From contig BPQB01000064.1 in NCBI GenBank assembly GCA_019973155.2, positions 1-64,000 on the forward strand: a DNA stretch of 64,000 bases. Reading direction: 5' to 3'. Position numbers and translations under genes: made by a program. Below, piece by piece: positions 20,972 to 33,244 of this stretch. Position 1 is the stretch's first letter. Each line of letters begins with the position of its first letter. Under the pieces are notes generated by a model. The model did not search any database. It had not been told where the DNA came from and saw nothing but the letters and a program-made list of their open reading frames with translations. The DNA is from Phanerochaete sordida. Its lineage: Eukaryota > Basidiomycota > Agaricomycetes > Polyporales > Phanerochaetaceae.

Positions 20972-21580
20972 ATGCCCATCGGAGTCGACCAGAACGTTCA
21001 TGTGGCCAACAACAGCGGCCAGGACCTCTACATTATCGTCGCCCCGAGCCTGGCCTGGGTGGTCGCCGACATCGTAGTCGACATCGGACTCTTCCTCGTC
21101 GCCGTCGGCGAGATCAAGGCCGTCGCCACCACCGCTGAGCTCCCCGCCGCGCTTTCGACCGCCAGCGAGCTCATCGCGTTTATGCGCATCACCGCCATGC
21201 TCGCGTCTGGCACCGCGGGCGCGGGCCTGCGCTCCGCTGAGGCGGCGCTCACGATGGTCGAGGCGTTCAAGCGCAACGCGGTGCCTATCCCCGCCGGCGA
21301 CGTAAAGAACATACGCGACGCCGGCGTCCTCTCGACGTACTTCAGCGCGTCCGGCATCGCGGGCATGCTCGGCGCCGAGACGCTGAACGTCATGGTCCTC
21401 AGCGGGGACGGAACCCAGTTCGCCGAGTTCACCACGGGCCCCGACGACTCGTGGATCGCCACCGATCGCGGGCTCATCGTGAGGGCGACTTACGGCGCGC
21501 TTTGGCAGGAGGACGAGGCTGCTGGGAGCGTGGCTTGGGCCCAGCAGGGAGCGGCGGAGGTGGCGGAGGTGGCGGAGTAG
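20972..21580 (+). CDS. Conserved fungal protein of unknown function, hydrophobic helical
   Basis: A single-exon frame of 202 residues starting MPIGVDQNVHVANNS, just after a 5'-UTR intron; the upstream ATG at 20936 lies inside that intron. The N-terminal half is rich in valine and alanine with two long apolar stretches (LYIIVAPSLAWVVADIVVDI; ALSTASELIAFMRITAML). The C-terminal half is beta-prone (TLNVMVLSGDGTQFAEFTTG, SWIATDRGLIVRATYG). Similar proteins with an N-terminal N-x-S-G-Q/E-x-(I/L)-Y start are recalled from basidiomycetes, but no name or function can be assigned. No signal peptide is obvious. The short GEVAEVAE-like end is encoded by a GGCGGAGGT repeat. Confidence 0.7.
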   Translation: MPIGVDQNVHVANNSGQDLYIIVAPSLAWVVADIVVDIGLFLVAVGEIKAVATTAELPAALSTASELIAFMRITAMLASGTAGAGLRSAEAALTMVEAFKRNAVPIPAGDVKNIRDAGVLSTYFSASGIAGMLGAETLNVMVLSGDGTQFAEFTTGPDDSWIATDRGLIVRATYGALWQEDEAAGSVAWAQQGAAEVAEVAE

Positions 21581-21599
21581 GCGGAGTAGGCGGATAGGC

Positions 21600-22146
21600 A
21601 TCGTTTGAAAGGCGCAGAATTGTACGGCAGAGAGTGCCCCGTACTACGAACGTGTGACTTGTTCTCGTGTTTGACCAGGACTCAGTCAGCGTCAGGAATA
21701 TTGTTGATGAATTCGGGTAATTTGCCGTGAAAGCATGCGGCTCGCTAAGCGCCTTACGAGCTTGTCGCCAGCAACAAGGTGGGCGCACCTCTCCTCGCTG
21801 TGATGCGCCTGATGCGCCATCAGCATCGTGGCGTAAAGGCGCCGCCCCCAGGCGTCCCTCCAGACTTGCTGTGTCTCGCCATGCTCCTCACTCACCTACC
21901 CGCCTTATCTCCCTCATCGATCATCCTCGTCTCCATATCGTCACTGCGAGCCGTTGATGCCTCATGCGATGGACGACAAGGGTGCATCCACGAAAGCGTA
22001 TTTAACTGACCGCGACGAAGGCCTACTTACTCGGCGTCGTGTACAGCCGCGCGCCCGCCGCGCTCCTCACAATTCACTTCGAGTGTGGCGTCACACAACT
22101 TGTATTGGCGCTGCGACTAAATGGACGCTCGTACAACAAGATGATA
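21600..22146. other. Intergenic interval
   Basis: Only short, overlapping, low-complexity frames are present. It is bounded by the 3' ends of two convergent genes. Confidence 0.5.
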
Positions 22147-23241
22147 TTATAATTCCTGGTCGAGCAAGAATATCCGCGGTAGGCTTGTCCACATTTCGTC
22201 AAGAAGCGCTGTTATGTTCTGCTTGATAGCCTCCCTGCATTCTGGGCAGAGGTTGCACAGGGACGCCGTGTTACACTCCCGGAGGTCCTTGGACATTCTG
22301 AGCAGCTCGAAGAAGACGTCGTTGTCGGACTGCGGAAACGCCGGGTGATGGCTGTCGTGGAGGTCCTGCTTTCCCTCCATGCACTCTGGCTCGCAATCAG
22401 CGTTTCCGTCGTGCCACACCCACGGCAACTCCTTCTGAGCCCTCCTGAGAGCGTCCTTGCCGTTCATGAGCCGACGGTAGTCGCTCCCGGTAAGGAGGTC
22501 CCATCTTGCAGAGAACCAGTCGGGGTTCCATGTCCACCCGGGCGGGTTCTCCTTCCACACGCTCTTGACGCTGGCGAGGGACAGCCTGTAGAAGGCTGCG
22601 GGAAGGATCGACGTGATGCCGAAATCGAAGGCGAGACGTATTGCGGATGCTGGTTCGGGGTAGATGTGCTCTGCGCGGAGCGTAATGTCCTGGTTATGGA
22701 GCGTGCGTACTTCCATCGTATGAAGAAAGTCTAACCGCCAACGGCAAAGCTCCTCGAAGGTGCGTGGCCAGTCGGCTTCGATGTGGGAAACAATGTACTC
22801 GCGTACGGACTCGACCTCGTACTTGACTGCCAAAGTGAGCACGCCGCGCACCTGCAGTGGCGTATCAGCGTCGAACCGCTGCAGACGCAATGAGCTAGTT
22901 GACACTTGTTAGTCAGGCTGTCGCAAGTTGCCGAAGAGCACTGTCACATACCTCAAGTCATACATGGCCTTGATTAGCTTGCAGAGATCGTCCTCGTTGT
23001 CGTGCAGACAGACGAGCGGCACGTCTTCGTAGGTTTCGTTGTGAGCCGCGTCAACGGGTAGCGCGAGCATGTCTGCGAAAACCTTGGAGTGATACGCCAG
23101 AACGCCTCTGTGGACCTTGAAGACGGCGATAGTTGCGTCGGAGCTCGCAGGAGTGGCGAGGGCGATGTCCCCGTCCCAGCGAGAAACGGCCTCGAACCGA
23201 GGGACCAGTGTTTTGTTGCCTCCATAGGCCTCTGCAGCCAT
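22147..23241 (-). CDS. BTB/POZ domain protein 3
   Basis: Exon 1 (23241-22952) and exon 2 (22894-22147) join in phase 2 across a 57-bp intron whose branch point reads CTGACTAAC; 345 residues. The BTB part shows WDGDIALATP and FKVHRGVLAYHSKVFADML. The extension shows LTLAVKYEVESVREYIVSHI and YPEPASAIRLAFDFGITSI. Cysteines CEPEC near the middle and CNLCPEC near the C-terminus fit the family's paired-cysteine pattern, and the end reads LPRIFLLDQ. It is oriented opposite to BTB genes 1 and 2 and convergent with the hydrophobic-protein gene. Confidence 0.9.
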
Positions 23242-23646
23242 ATTGTTTCTGTAAATTCACGTAGTTCTATCAAAAGACGACCACAAGTGGACGAAAACAC
23301 GCCACTTACCTTCGGGGTGGAAGCGGCGGAGGCAAACTCGGATGGGAAATTTGCCCCAACGTCTGCGCGCGATACCGTCCAAATCTGCTACGTTTCTGAC
23401 AAAATGCAGACAATAACCTACAAGTTAGCCATATATGGCAATTGTGCTGCAAAATACCAAGTGGCCAACGCGCAGGCCCTTCCTCCAGGAGAGCAATCTA
23501 TTCCTATTCGTTAGTTAAGCTCTAAATACACTTATGACCCTTTTGCAAAGCAGTTGCGACACAGCAGACTTAGTGCGACATGTACGATAGCCTGTCCGTA
23601 CCACGGGAAAAGCAACGAAGCGGAGTGTCGAGCAGACCACGCCGCC
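23242..23646. other. Promoter side of BTB 3 and 3' side of the FAD gene
   Basis: No gene was seen. Frames here are short and lack features. Confidence 0.5.
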
Positions 23647-25715
23647 CTACAGACCCTCGCACTCCCAGATCCCCTGCTCGACGACGTTGGTCGCGCTCGC
23701 GACGCAGCCCTCGAGGAGCGGGATGCCACAGCTCGCATACGAGCCGCAGAGCCACAGGCCGGGCGTCCTGTCCGCCTTGTCGGCGTCGAGCGCGCCCGCG
23801 CCCTGCACGGGCCCGAGGCGGCCGGCGTTCTGCGCCTCGCAGCCCCACCGCCAGCCGCGCCGCTCGCCGTCCGTCCACAGCGCCTGCAGCGCACGCTTGC
23901 TCTCGCGCGTCACAAGCGCGCGCTCGAGCCGCGCGACGCTCAGGATCGAGTCTGCGCGCGGCGGGACGATCGGGTTCGTCGTCTGGTACACGCCGTTCAC
24001 GCGCGGCAGGACGTGCGTCGCCATTGCGCAGTCTGGGGCGACCGTCAGCGCCTTCCAGTCGTTCGGCGCGGGCCGCGGGAGCGTCTTGCTCGCCTCTGGA
24101 GACGCCATGACGAGGTTCAGGTCGCGTCTGTCGCGCTGAGAGGCGGGCAGAAGGGAAGGGTCGGTGTGGTTGATGACGACCGTGCGGATGTACTTGAACT
24201 TGGTGAGCGAGTCGATCTGGGCCTGTACGAGCGACCGGTGTTCCTCCATATTCGCCGGGTTCTTCGGATTGGTGGTCTCAGGAAGGGAGCGAAGGTAAGA
24301 TGTCAGGAGCGGGATAGCGTGGTTAGCCTGAGTAGCGCAGACAATATGCGAGAAGCCGTGGAAGGTACGGTCGCCGACACAGTGGATGTCGACAGTAGGG
24401 CCGAGGGATGTATCAGGGTTGTACTGAAGTCCGAGGATAGAGCACGAAGTGTGAATGTTGCCCGGAGATATGAGGACAGTGATCTTCTGGACGACGTCGC
24501 GGACGCCGTTCATGACGACATAATGATGTGCGCCTAATGTGATGTAGATGTAGTCTGAAGAAGAGGGTCAGACACGATCGGCCAACGAGGCGCCGCGACG
24601 CACCCAAGAATTCCTCGACAGGGTGGTTCCAGATATCTTCTGCGCTGGCCGTGCAGACAGCAGAGAACAGCGGCATGACGACGTTAGTGACGAAGTCTCG
24701 CCACTTCCGATCCAGCCCACAGAGTTTTGAGAAAGGGCTCCGGGGCGCGGTCGCTTCTCGCCACTCGAGTAGGGTCATGTCGCTACGCATCCGGTGCGGT
24801 ATCGGAAGCCAGAGTGGTATCGACCAGGTAGTCTCGGGTATGTGAATGCGTTCCGGAACGTGGAGGGGAAGGCAGAATGCGAGAAGTCGCAGGTAGAAGA
24901 TGCCCATCAAGAGCGCACCGAACGCAAAGGCAAGATACGCCTGAGCTTGTGAGACAAACGCGAACAGAGGGGAGATGGGCATGCGACGAGACGGCCTCGC
25001 AGACGCGGGCATGCTCACGCCTTTCGTGCCGGATGAGCCGTTGTAAATCATAGTGGCATTGATCTCGCTGGCCGCAGACTCCGCGAAGTGCTTCAGGGTC
25101 GAAAACGAGTAGGAGAAATCGGCGATGCTGAAGGTGACGCCCAGCTCCCTATACAGCTCGATCATTTGCTTGTAGTAGCCTGGCTTCAGGGTCAGTCCAG
25201 CGCAATATAGTACGTGATGGCGAGCGCACCTCCTTGGAATGATCTCATCGGCACGTCGACCCTCTGCTTGCCACTTCCCGGCACTGCTACTGAGATAGAC
25301 TGCGAATCCATGCCGATGGTAGCTGCCTATCACGGAGCAAAACCAGTGTCAGCGCCATTTGAGACGCAAAACGATGACGCCCTTCGAAGCCGGTGTCCGC
25401 GCACTGCATTTACCAGGCGCGCCAACGCCTTGGACATTGGCGAAGTGAGATGATCCACGTTTCCGACGCTGCGGCACAAAGCCTCAGCGGCACACCGCGA
25501 TAGCGGACGGGTCACGGCTCGTGCAGAAAGCAACTCAGGCCGCGGGAAGAAAGAGGGAAGACAGTAATGAGAGCGCGACTCACTTTTTCAAACAAATGCA
25601 CCTCGACGTGCACGTCGCCATGGTCCGAGCCCTGCGCCAGACGGTAGGCAGCAGTCAGGCCCGCCAGACCGCTGCCCACGACCGCGACTTTGACCGTTCG
25701 TTTGGTGGATTGCAT
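23647..25715 (-). CDS. FAD/NAD(P)-binding amine-oxidase-like oxidoreductase
   Basis: Four exons (25715-25584, 25326-25230, 25179-24604, 24554-23647) join in frame to 570 residues. The Rossmann dinucleotide motif VVGSGLAGLTAAYRLAQ lies near residues 12-28, followed by the acidic strand end VEVHLFEK. GMDSQSISV and YYKQMIELYRELGV are typical of the fungal amine-oxidase-like family. A hydrophobic segment (AYLAFAFGALLMGIFYLRLL) in exon 3 suggests membrane association. The C-terminal FAD-closing segment LWLCGSYASCGIPLLEGCV is present. Substrate unknown. Intron 1 (257 bp) is unusually long and could hide a small exon. Confidence 0.8.
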
Positions 25716-26600
25716 GCGCTTGCGGGGGAAAAAGGAATGGGACTGCGCTTGTGAGAGTTGGACGAGCGAGCAAAAAACTTCCAATCCGACCGGCTGGGAT
25801 TATAAGCTGTGCTTGGGAGTTGGGACGGGAGCAGATGAGCTGCTGGCAGCGCAGCGAGGGGTACAGGGAAGCTTGGGAAATGGAACAGTCGATAGTGGCC
25901 AGGTGTCGACGTGGGTATTCGAGGAATACTGACCGAGGGTAGCCGGTGTGACCGAGTGGGGGAGGCCGGAGTGATATATCCCCAAATATACATCATCTGA
26001 AATGTGATTCCCTGAGCACGCTGTCATGATGTTGCTCCGAATACAGGTGCAAGCTACCGTCGTTCTCTCGCGGGGTTGTCAGTGGGATGTAGACAAAGCG
26101 TAGAAAGCTGTGTTCGGCCGTTGGAACTTCGGTCAGGGCAAGGCCGCTTGACATACGGATACGGCATGTCAAATTTCCGCTGCGAGTCGGACGCTTCATG
26201 TTCAGCGGCATGAGGGCAAAGCGTGCCGTTCACAGTGCTTCCGCATTGCAGAGTGACAGGACCAAGTGCCGAGGACATAGCGACAAACAAACGCGGTGCG
26301 AGAGCATGCAGGTAAGAGCTGATAGCGCGTCGTTACTCTGTGGCCGTGCGGATCGTCGTGATGAATGCTGTGTGCGCATAGCGACCCTAAGTGAAGATTG
26401 TCGAGCGTTCGTGTGGACGAAGGAGGGGAAGCAGCGCGGCGGGCAGGCATGAGACGCGTCGGGCGTGTGTGTTACCGTGCGAAGACCTTTACTTATCGAG
26501 GATTGACTTTCGTTCCACAAAGGTTGTTACCCTTGTTGTTAACACCCCTTCATTACACTGCATTGATTACCATCTCTAACCCAACTCTAATCCCACCACC
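25716..26600. other. Intergenic region between divergent genes
   Basis: It separates the divergently transcribed FAD oxidoreductase and MFAP1 genes. Many short overlapping frames, none convincing. Confidence 0.5.
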
Positions 26601-28461
26601 ATGTCCACTGTGCTTGCCACTACCGTTCCGCGGAAGACGGCAGCCCGCCTACCGAAGCCTGCTGCGCGCTATCGGAGAGGCCAAGCCCCAAAGGGTGCCG
26701 TCGAACTACCATCGGACTCCGAGGAAGAGGATGAAGGCGAGCAGCCCGAGCTCGACGAGGGCGATGAGGTAATAGAGGATGTCGAAGAGGACGACCTTGA
26801 GGTCCGGCAACAGGTGCCAAAGGCGGCGGGCAAGGGCATCAATGTCACGTTACGCGACGTGAACATATCAAGAGAAGGCAAAGTCATTATTGCAGGCAGG
26901 GAAGAGGTTGGTCGCACAGAGGCGGAACTGGGTACGTTACCTGCCGTCGCTCCGAGTCCATCTATCGTGACGATCGGTATTGGCAGAAGAGGAGTCTGAA
27001 GAGGAAGACGAGGACGAAGAGGCGGCTAAGCCTGGCGAGGAGGTACGAGTATCGCCGTCCCTTACCCCGGGTTATCCTTGAATGACTTCATGCTAGTCCA
27101 GCGAATACGAGAGCGAGTCCGAGTCTGAAGAGGAACCCCCAAAACCTCAATTTAGACCTGTCTTCATCCCAAAGTATGTCGATATATGCTATACGCGAAG
27201 GCGTGATCTAACCAGAGTCGCAGACGCGCCCGTGCCACCGTCGCCGAGAAGGATGCTTTGGCACAGGACACCGAGGAAGCCATCAAACGAAAGGAGGAGG
27301 AAGCCGAGGAGCGGCGAAGGCAGAGTCACAACATGGTTGCCGAGAGCATCAAACGGGAACTACTTGAGAGTGCGTCGCGTGCTATTCTGGATCACTGTGC
27401 CCTCATCTCATATACTGCTGCCGTATAGAGGAGAAAGAGGCTGAGGTGCCCGATGTGGACGACACTGACGGTCTCGACCCTGAGGGCGAATTCGAGGCAT
27501 GGCGACTTCGCGAGCTCGCTCGCATTAAGCGCGACAAAGAGGAGGCTGTTGCAAGGGAGCTCGAACGCGAAGAGATCGAGCGTCGGAGAGCCTTACCAGA
27601 AGAGCAGCGACTCAAAGAGGACCTCGAGCACGCGGAGAAGACTAGGCAAGACAAGCCAAAGGGCCAGCAAAAGTTCCTTCAGAAGTATTGGCACAAGGGT
27701 GCCTTCCACCAGGTACAGTTATGATTGAGTTGTTCAGAACCCGAGGCTAATACGTTCTATTCTTAGGACGACGATGTTCTCAAGAAGCACGACTATACCG
27801 AAGCTACCGAGTCGACCATGGACGTCTCATTACTTCCGAAAGTCATGCAGGTCAAGAACTTCGGCAAGCGCGGACGCACCAAGTACACCCATCTGCTCGA
27901 CCAAGATACGACCGTCAGCGCGAGCGGGGCAGGCGCGTCGCGTCCCGGCGGCAAGCCCGACATCGTGTGCTTCCAGTGCGGGGGCCCGCACCTCAAGAAG
28001 GGTAAGCGCCACGCTTCGCTGGCAGGCACCGCGTCGTTGACCGGCTCCGCGCAGACTGCCCGCAGAACACGGGCCCGCTCAGGGTGGGCACAGGCGCGAA
28101 CAGTACCGCACCCGGCGAGCGCAAGTGGGGCCCGCGCGGGGATCGCGACGAGGGCCGCGACAGCTGGCGCGACCGCGACCGCGACGACGGGTACCGAAGG
28201 CCACGCGACGACCGGGGCGACGACCGCGACAGGCGGCGAGACGAGCGCTATGGCGCGCGCGATGAGCGGGGTGATGGCCGGGAGCGCAGGCGGGACGACT
28301 ACGACCGTCGCGACAGGGGCGACAAGTACAATTCGCGGAGACGGAGTCAGTCGCCTCGGAGGGAGAGGTGGCGAGATGAGGAGTCACGGCACGATAGGCA
28401 TCGGCCGCGAGAGGGCTCTGTTGAGTACGATCGCGAGGAGAAGCGGCGCAGGTTGGACTGA
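26601..28461 (+). CDS. MFAP1: MFAP1-family spliceosome factor with zinc-knuckle and RD-rich tail
   Basis: At least seven exons join in frame (26601-26931, 26987-27042, 27097-27172, then exons beginning near 27227, 27430, 27767 and 28055). The N-terminus is basic then highly acidic ([11 protein letters not shown]). [13 protein letters not shown] and the charged coiled region [17 protein letters not shown] lead to the signature MFAP1 C-terminal domain ([15 protein letters not shown] ... [11 protein letters not shown] ... [17 protein letters not shown]). MFAP1 is a U4/U6.U5 tri-snRNP-associated protein needed for pre-mRNA splicing. Here the domain is followed by a CX2CX3HX4C zinc-knuckle ([13 protein letters not shown], split by an intron) and an RD/RE/RS-rich tail. 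The human protein lacks that tail, as far as I know. Confidence 0.9.
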
Positions 28462-28584
28462 GCGACCTTCAATCTTTTTCTCTCGTTTTTGTATTGCTCG
28501 CATTGTATCAATTGCGTACACTTACTGACAATCTTTCGGGCAGTTACATCGACAACGTTCGCCAACATGAAGCCCCTTGCCTTT

Positions 28585-29692
28585 TTACAGCTCGAACATA
28601 CCCGGCAGTTGGCGCCAACGAGCATCCATGGCAGTGGGAAAGAAAGATCTGAACATGCCCATATGACGCGCGCATAGTCCAGCAAAGTCGGTGTCGAGGA
28701 GTTCGAGGAACTCAGAGTAGAGGCCGATCATGTCTGGCCTGTTCGCTAAGTTAATTCCGCCCGCGAAACCTTGCGTGGAGAGGTAGCTTTGCCACAGTTC
28801 GCTGAGCTCGTGCGGCAGGCGGTTCGTCGCACAACTCGCGCAGAAAGGCTGGTCTGACAAGAGTGGCGTGCCAACCATGTCCACGATGCGCATGCACAGC
28901 AACGCCTTGCCGCGGGCGACGCGTAACACGTCCGTTGCGTCAAGTAGTGTCCAGCGCGCCGCGGCGAAGAGCTCGCTACGGCGTGCGCCGGGGGCGTCCC
29001 AGTCCGCGCGCACGTCCGTCAGCGCGAGCGCGTAGAACGCCGCGGGCAGGATGCTAGGCACGTCGAACTCGCGCGCGAAGCGCACGGCGGAGGCGGGCTC
29101 GGGCACGAAGGGCGCGGGCTCGGGGCTCGGCGCGCCGACGTACATGCGGTCGATCGCGTCGCGCAGCTCGGTGCGCTTGCGCACGTCGGCGCACAGGCGC
29201 AGCCATTCGATGACGTCCTTGGGCCAATCGGCTTCGAGGCGCTGCACGATGCGCGTGCGCACCGCATCGACGTCGTACTTGCGCGCGAGCCGCATGGCGC
29301 CGCGCGCGCGGGCGGGGTTCGCAGGGTCGAGCGGGCGCATGAGGGGCAGGCTGTCGCAGGCGCGTCAGGATGTGGATTAGGCAGCACACAGTCCGGGCCA
29401 CTCACTCAGGATCGTACAACGCGCCGATTAGTTCCGCGAGGTCGTCCGCGTCATCTTGCATCTGGATGATGGGTGCACCCTCGTATGTCTCGTTTGTCGC
29501 GCCATTCGTGGGCAGCGTGAACAGGCCCGCAAACACAGCAGAATGGTGGGCGAGGATGGCCTTGTGGACTCTGAAAAGCCGGATGGCCGACTGGGCGTCG
29601 GTGGCGTGGAGAACAACGTCGCCGTCGGGGAGGTACCACTTGGCGTCTTGGGTAGGTTCGGATGGTGATACGCGTGCTTGCTCTACTTCCAT
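28585..29692 (-). CDS. BTB/POZ domain protein 4
   Basis: Exon 1 (29692-29406) and exon 2 (29350-28585) join in phase 2; 350 residues. BTB motifs: KWYLPDGDVVLHAT and FRVHKAILAHHSAVFAGLF. The extension contains RLARKYDVDAVRTRIVQRL and VPEPASAVRFAREFDVPSI. CASC lies mid-way in the C-terminal half, but the terminal pair is reduced to LCARH. The end reads LPGMFEL. It converges on MFAP1 with about 120 bp between stop codons. Codon usage is strongly GC-biased in exon 2. Confidence 0.9.
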
Positions 29693-30894
29693 GGTTGCTT
29701 TCAAAAGAATCAATCAGATGTTTGGCTCTCAGGCCTTAGGCTGGAGAGACCTCACGTCAAGGATGTCGATGATGGTGGTAGGACGCAACCGTGACCCCTG
29801 GCGTTTCGGTCTCAGCGGCGTATTTGAACGTTCCCGCCACTTCATGCCAACTCCCGAACTATCGTATGACGCCCATGTTACGTGTATTTGGGGCCAATTA
29901 CGAGGCAGCGCTACTACGTTGTGTTCCGTACAACATGGTACTGTAAGCTGAAGCAATCGCTTGATGTGATCACAATACGGAAAACACTTGAAGCTTTGGA
30001 GTTGTCATTAACATCGACAGGAGACATAGCAGCGCCATATAGCTACGGCAAAGGCGTCCGCTAGCACAGATAGATCTAGTAAGAAGTTTTTGAGCCTCGA
30101 GTTGAGTTAAATGCCAAAGCTACTTGCACAAAGTTCTTGCGGCATACTGTACAGTATCAATCGGAAGCTTCGTGACCTCGAACATGCTCTTGTCCCGGTT
30201 GGAGTTCATCAAGTTCCCCTCGATATCCAAGTGATCGATAGATTTAAGTTTTGTCAGGTCAGCACTAGACTTTCTGTGTCGAGAAACATAGACGTAGGCA
30301 GTGAGTATAATCGGACAACGCACCATGATCAGTAAAATAGTCTCTCGCGTCTCTTTGGCGATCTCTGGAAGATGCTGCATCGACGCAAGTTCTATGTTCA
30401 CACCTCTCAAGAGGAATAACATGGATTCCTAGGAAGGTTCGGATCCGTGTGGAGGAGGAGGCAGGCAAATCGGGCTCGCCGAAGCCTATAGCAGGCCAAA
30501 GATAAATACGCATGAGAAGTCAGTATATTGACTAGCTCACCACGAATGTTTCCCTTGCACGTAGATTTGCAGCGACCCGAAGCTGTACCGTCCAGGTGGT
30601 GATTGTGAGTGGTACAAGGGCAATGCGGCCGGGGGCCGCTATGCGCCTAGTACTATGGGCGCACCAAAGCCGTTATAAACAATGTTAAACAACGCCCGTC
30701 CCTGGAATCCTAGGATAGTACCCTCGCGAATAAGGCCCATCTGCACGCGAGATCACAGGTCGCCGATCCTCCCCCTCCCTGCACTCTCACACAAGGACAG
30801 CGTACGGTAGCTCACAATCGCAGCGATCCCGAATCGCGTGAATCTTGGCACAACCAAGCGCCAGCTGAACCGCCACTTTACTCGTCGTCCCGCC
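29693..30894. other. Gene-poor interval upstream of BTB 5
   Basis: AT-richer than its surroundings. Frames of up to 100 codons at 30111-30422 on both strands show no domain or intron pattern. No terminal repeats were recognised. Confidence 0.45.
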
Positions 30895-32192
30895 ATGGGA
30901 GCTCAAGCACAGGGTCAACAGCTCAGTGAGCAGACATCGAACTCGAGACCAATGACTGAACGACCGCTGCGCCACCGCACTCTGTACATCCCCTCCGGCG
31001 ACATCGTGCTCCGCGCGAAAGACGAGAACTACGCCTATTTGTATCGTGTGCACCGCGCCACGCTCCTGCACTATGCGCCGAAGCTCGCGGATGTGCTCCA
31101 ATCTGCCACCGAATCAGACTCTGTCGAAGAATATGACGGCGCACCAGTCGTGGACCTGCCGGAGAGTCAGACAGAGGTGAAGGCGTTCCTGGAGGTGGTG
31201 TACGGCAACGAGTGCGTCCAGACCCCACTCGTGCATGGTGTCCGCTCACCCGCGACCTCCAATCGCATAGGCATACGCACATGAAGCGTCAAGACCCTGG
31301 TGCTGCGCTCTTCGCCGCGAAAGCCCTGGTGCTCATCACGAAGTACGACTGCCGCGAATTACGCGCCCGGGTCGTACGCCACATCGGGGCCGACTGGCCT
31401 CAGTCACCAAGGGAATGGCTCGCGCTGCACCAGATGCGACGGGCATGCGTCGAGACAGCGAAATTCTTGGCAGAGGATGCGCCCGTCGAGAACATCTTCC
31501 CCGAGCCCGCGTCGGTCATAAGGCTGGCGCAGGACTACGACATCCCCTCCGTCCTCCCCGCGGCCTACCTCGAGCTCGTCAGCGTTAGCCGGAAGAACGA
31601 CTGGGACGCACTCCGACAGGGTGGAGGTCACTCTCCGTTTGCGAGCCTCGGCAGCGGGCTGGACTGGGACGCCATCGGGAGGGACGCGCGCCTACCGCTG
31701 GACGTGCGGTCGGCGCGCTGGAGCCTGCTGACGCGCGACGACAAAGCGCGCCTGAAGAGCGCGAAGCTCGAGCTGCAGGCGCGGTGCATGGGCCTCCGCA
31801 AGGCGGTGTTCAACGTCCCACGCGGCAACTGCACAGGGCCTTCGCTTGACTGCCAGACCGAGCTGAAGTTCCATAGGGGTATGAAGATGGTGTGCGACAT
31901 GGACGATGACCTTCCGGGAGCGGCGCCATTTGGACGCATGGGGTACCCCGGTCAGCTTGAAGACATGAGGCAGCTGGTCTTCGACGGCAGGTACTACACG
32001 AGCAGGGAAAAGAGGGTCAAGCCCGATCCCATGGCCTTGCTGCAAGACCTGTTCGAGTGCGTACCGGATTACGGACTGTGCCAGAGGTGCTGCGACGGTG
32101 TCCGCTATAACATCGCACGCGAGATGCAGCGAATCTGGGCTGACCTCCCCGCAATCTTCGGGCTACCGCAAGCAATCTCCACTATCGCATAA
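30895..32192 (+). CDS. BTB/POZ domain protein 5 (long member)
   Basis: Exon 1 (30895-31211) and exon 2 (31271-32192) join in phase 2 across a 59-bp intron; 412 residues. BTB motifs: RTLYIPSGDIVLRA and LYRVHRATLLHYAPKLADVL. The extension has LVLITKYDCRELRARVVRHI and FPEPASVIRLAQDYDIPSV. It is about 60 residues longer than the other copies because of extra material after the alanine-rich helix. The cysteine pairs are CTGPSLDC and LCQRCC, and the end reads WADLPAIFGLP. An ATG at 30838 is also in frame; 30895 has the better context (CCATGG). Confidence 0.88.
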
Positions 32193-32806
32193 GGGAGTAA
32201 GTCACTGTTTGTTACCCATGATAGCCCAACGTATGGCTTACTAGCATCCGCAGCGTATATACCCAGAAAGAAGTTGTGCACGTAGTCTTCCATGGTCGAG
32301 CTGCGCAGTATAGTGTCGTACCTGCTTTCCGTAACACCAGTCGTTTATGCTTTCATCTTTGCTGTACTCACCTTGATTTGTACCTCCACGGCCTTATGAG
32401 ATGTCTCTAGCTCCCTGTCCATGGCGTGCCTCTATGTGGGGCAGAATAGTTTGCCTGCCAATACCCGCGACACACATGCGAGACTGCAGACCGGTAGAGA
32501 GCAATGGTGCGTCACCGCGCACAAAGCGTTGTCCAATAGTGTGAGAGGTGACATGGTACATGCCGTATTATTTTAGAAGACTGTCCTCCACCTCGCTCGA
32601 GCACAATCAAAGCCATACGCTCTACAGGCTCGACCTTTGTGTCCGCGGGCTTCTGCTTGCAGCATCTATGGCAAAGCAAGGGCTCTAGCTGTACGGTTCA
32701 CGGGTCTAGATAAATCAGTGTTAAAATAGCGCTACGCGGACCTCAAGGACGTAGCCGAGCGCACCTTGGTCCCTGCAGCGAACGTCTCGCTATTCCTCGC
32801 GTGTCT
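32193..32806. other. Intergenic interval
   Basis: No coding signal. Bounded by the 3' ends of BTB 5 and the Tom6-like gene. Confidence 0.5.
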
Positions 32807-33034
32807 TTACGCAGGAATAAGCATGTCTCCCCATGTCCTGATAGCCGCAATGCCACCAAGGAACACCGTGACTCCGGTGACGATGCTGAGGTTGCCCGGG
32901 ATCTTCTCTGGCGCGAAGATTTCGGTGCGGAGGAAGGCGGAGAAGGCGGACTCGTTGGGGTCGGAGAGCGCACCGCGCGGCGCGCCGCTGTAGTAGGCAG
33001 GGCCAGAGTTTGGTGGTGCAGAGCGGCGGGCCAT
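32807..33034 (-). CDS. Small tail-anchored mitochondrial protein, Tom6-like
   Basis: A 75-residue frame starting MARRSAPP with a good start context (AAAATGG). The N-terminal half is polar (PAYYSGAPRGALSDPNESAF). TEIFAPEKIPGNLS then leads into one hydrophobic segment (IVTGVTVFLGGIAAI) and the short tail RTWGDMLIPA. Size, single C-terminal membrane segment and the W..(L/M)L.P ending resemble fungal Tom6, a small subunit of the mitochondrial outer-membrane import complex. Upstream in-frame ATGs (33085, 33202) would add basic low-complexity sequence and are less likely. It is divergent from MRH4, with about 210 bp between start codons. Confidence 0.6.
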   Translation of the reverse strand: MARRSAPPNSGPAYYSGAPRGALSDPNESAFSAFLRTEIFAPEKIPGNLSIVTGVTVFLGGIAAIRTWGDMLIPA

Positions 33035-33244
33035 TTTCGAGTCGTGGACGTTCGGGAATGAGGAGCTCGCGGTTGGCTTTCGCATGAGCGTATGGGCCGT
33101 GTTTGGAAGGTGACTCTCACGCTCCCCGCTGCTTTTCTGACCGTCTTCCGTTCGTCTCTTCCGTCCTCCTCCTCCGCCCATGGGCCCAAAATAGTGCTTC
33201 ACTAGATACTAAAACTCAAAGCCGACACAAAACCTCGGCCTACC

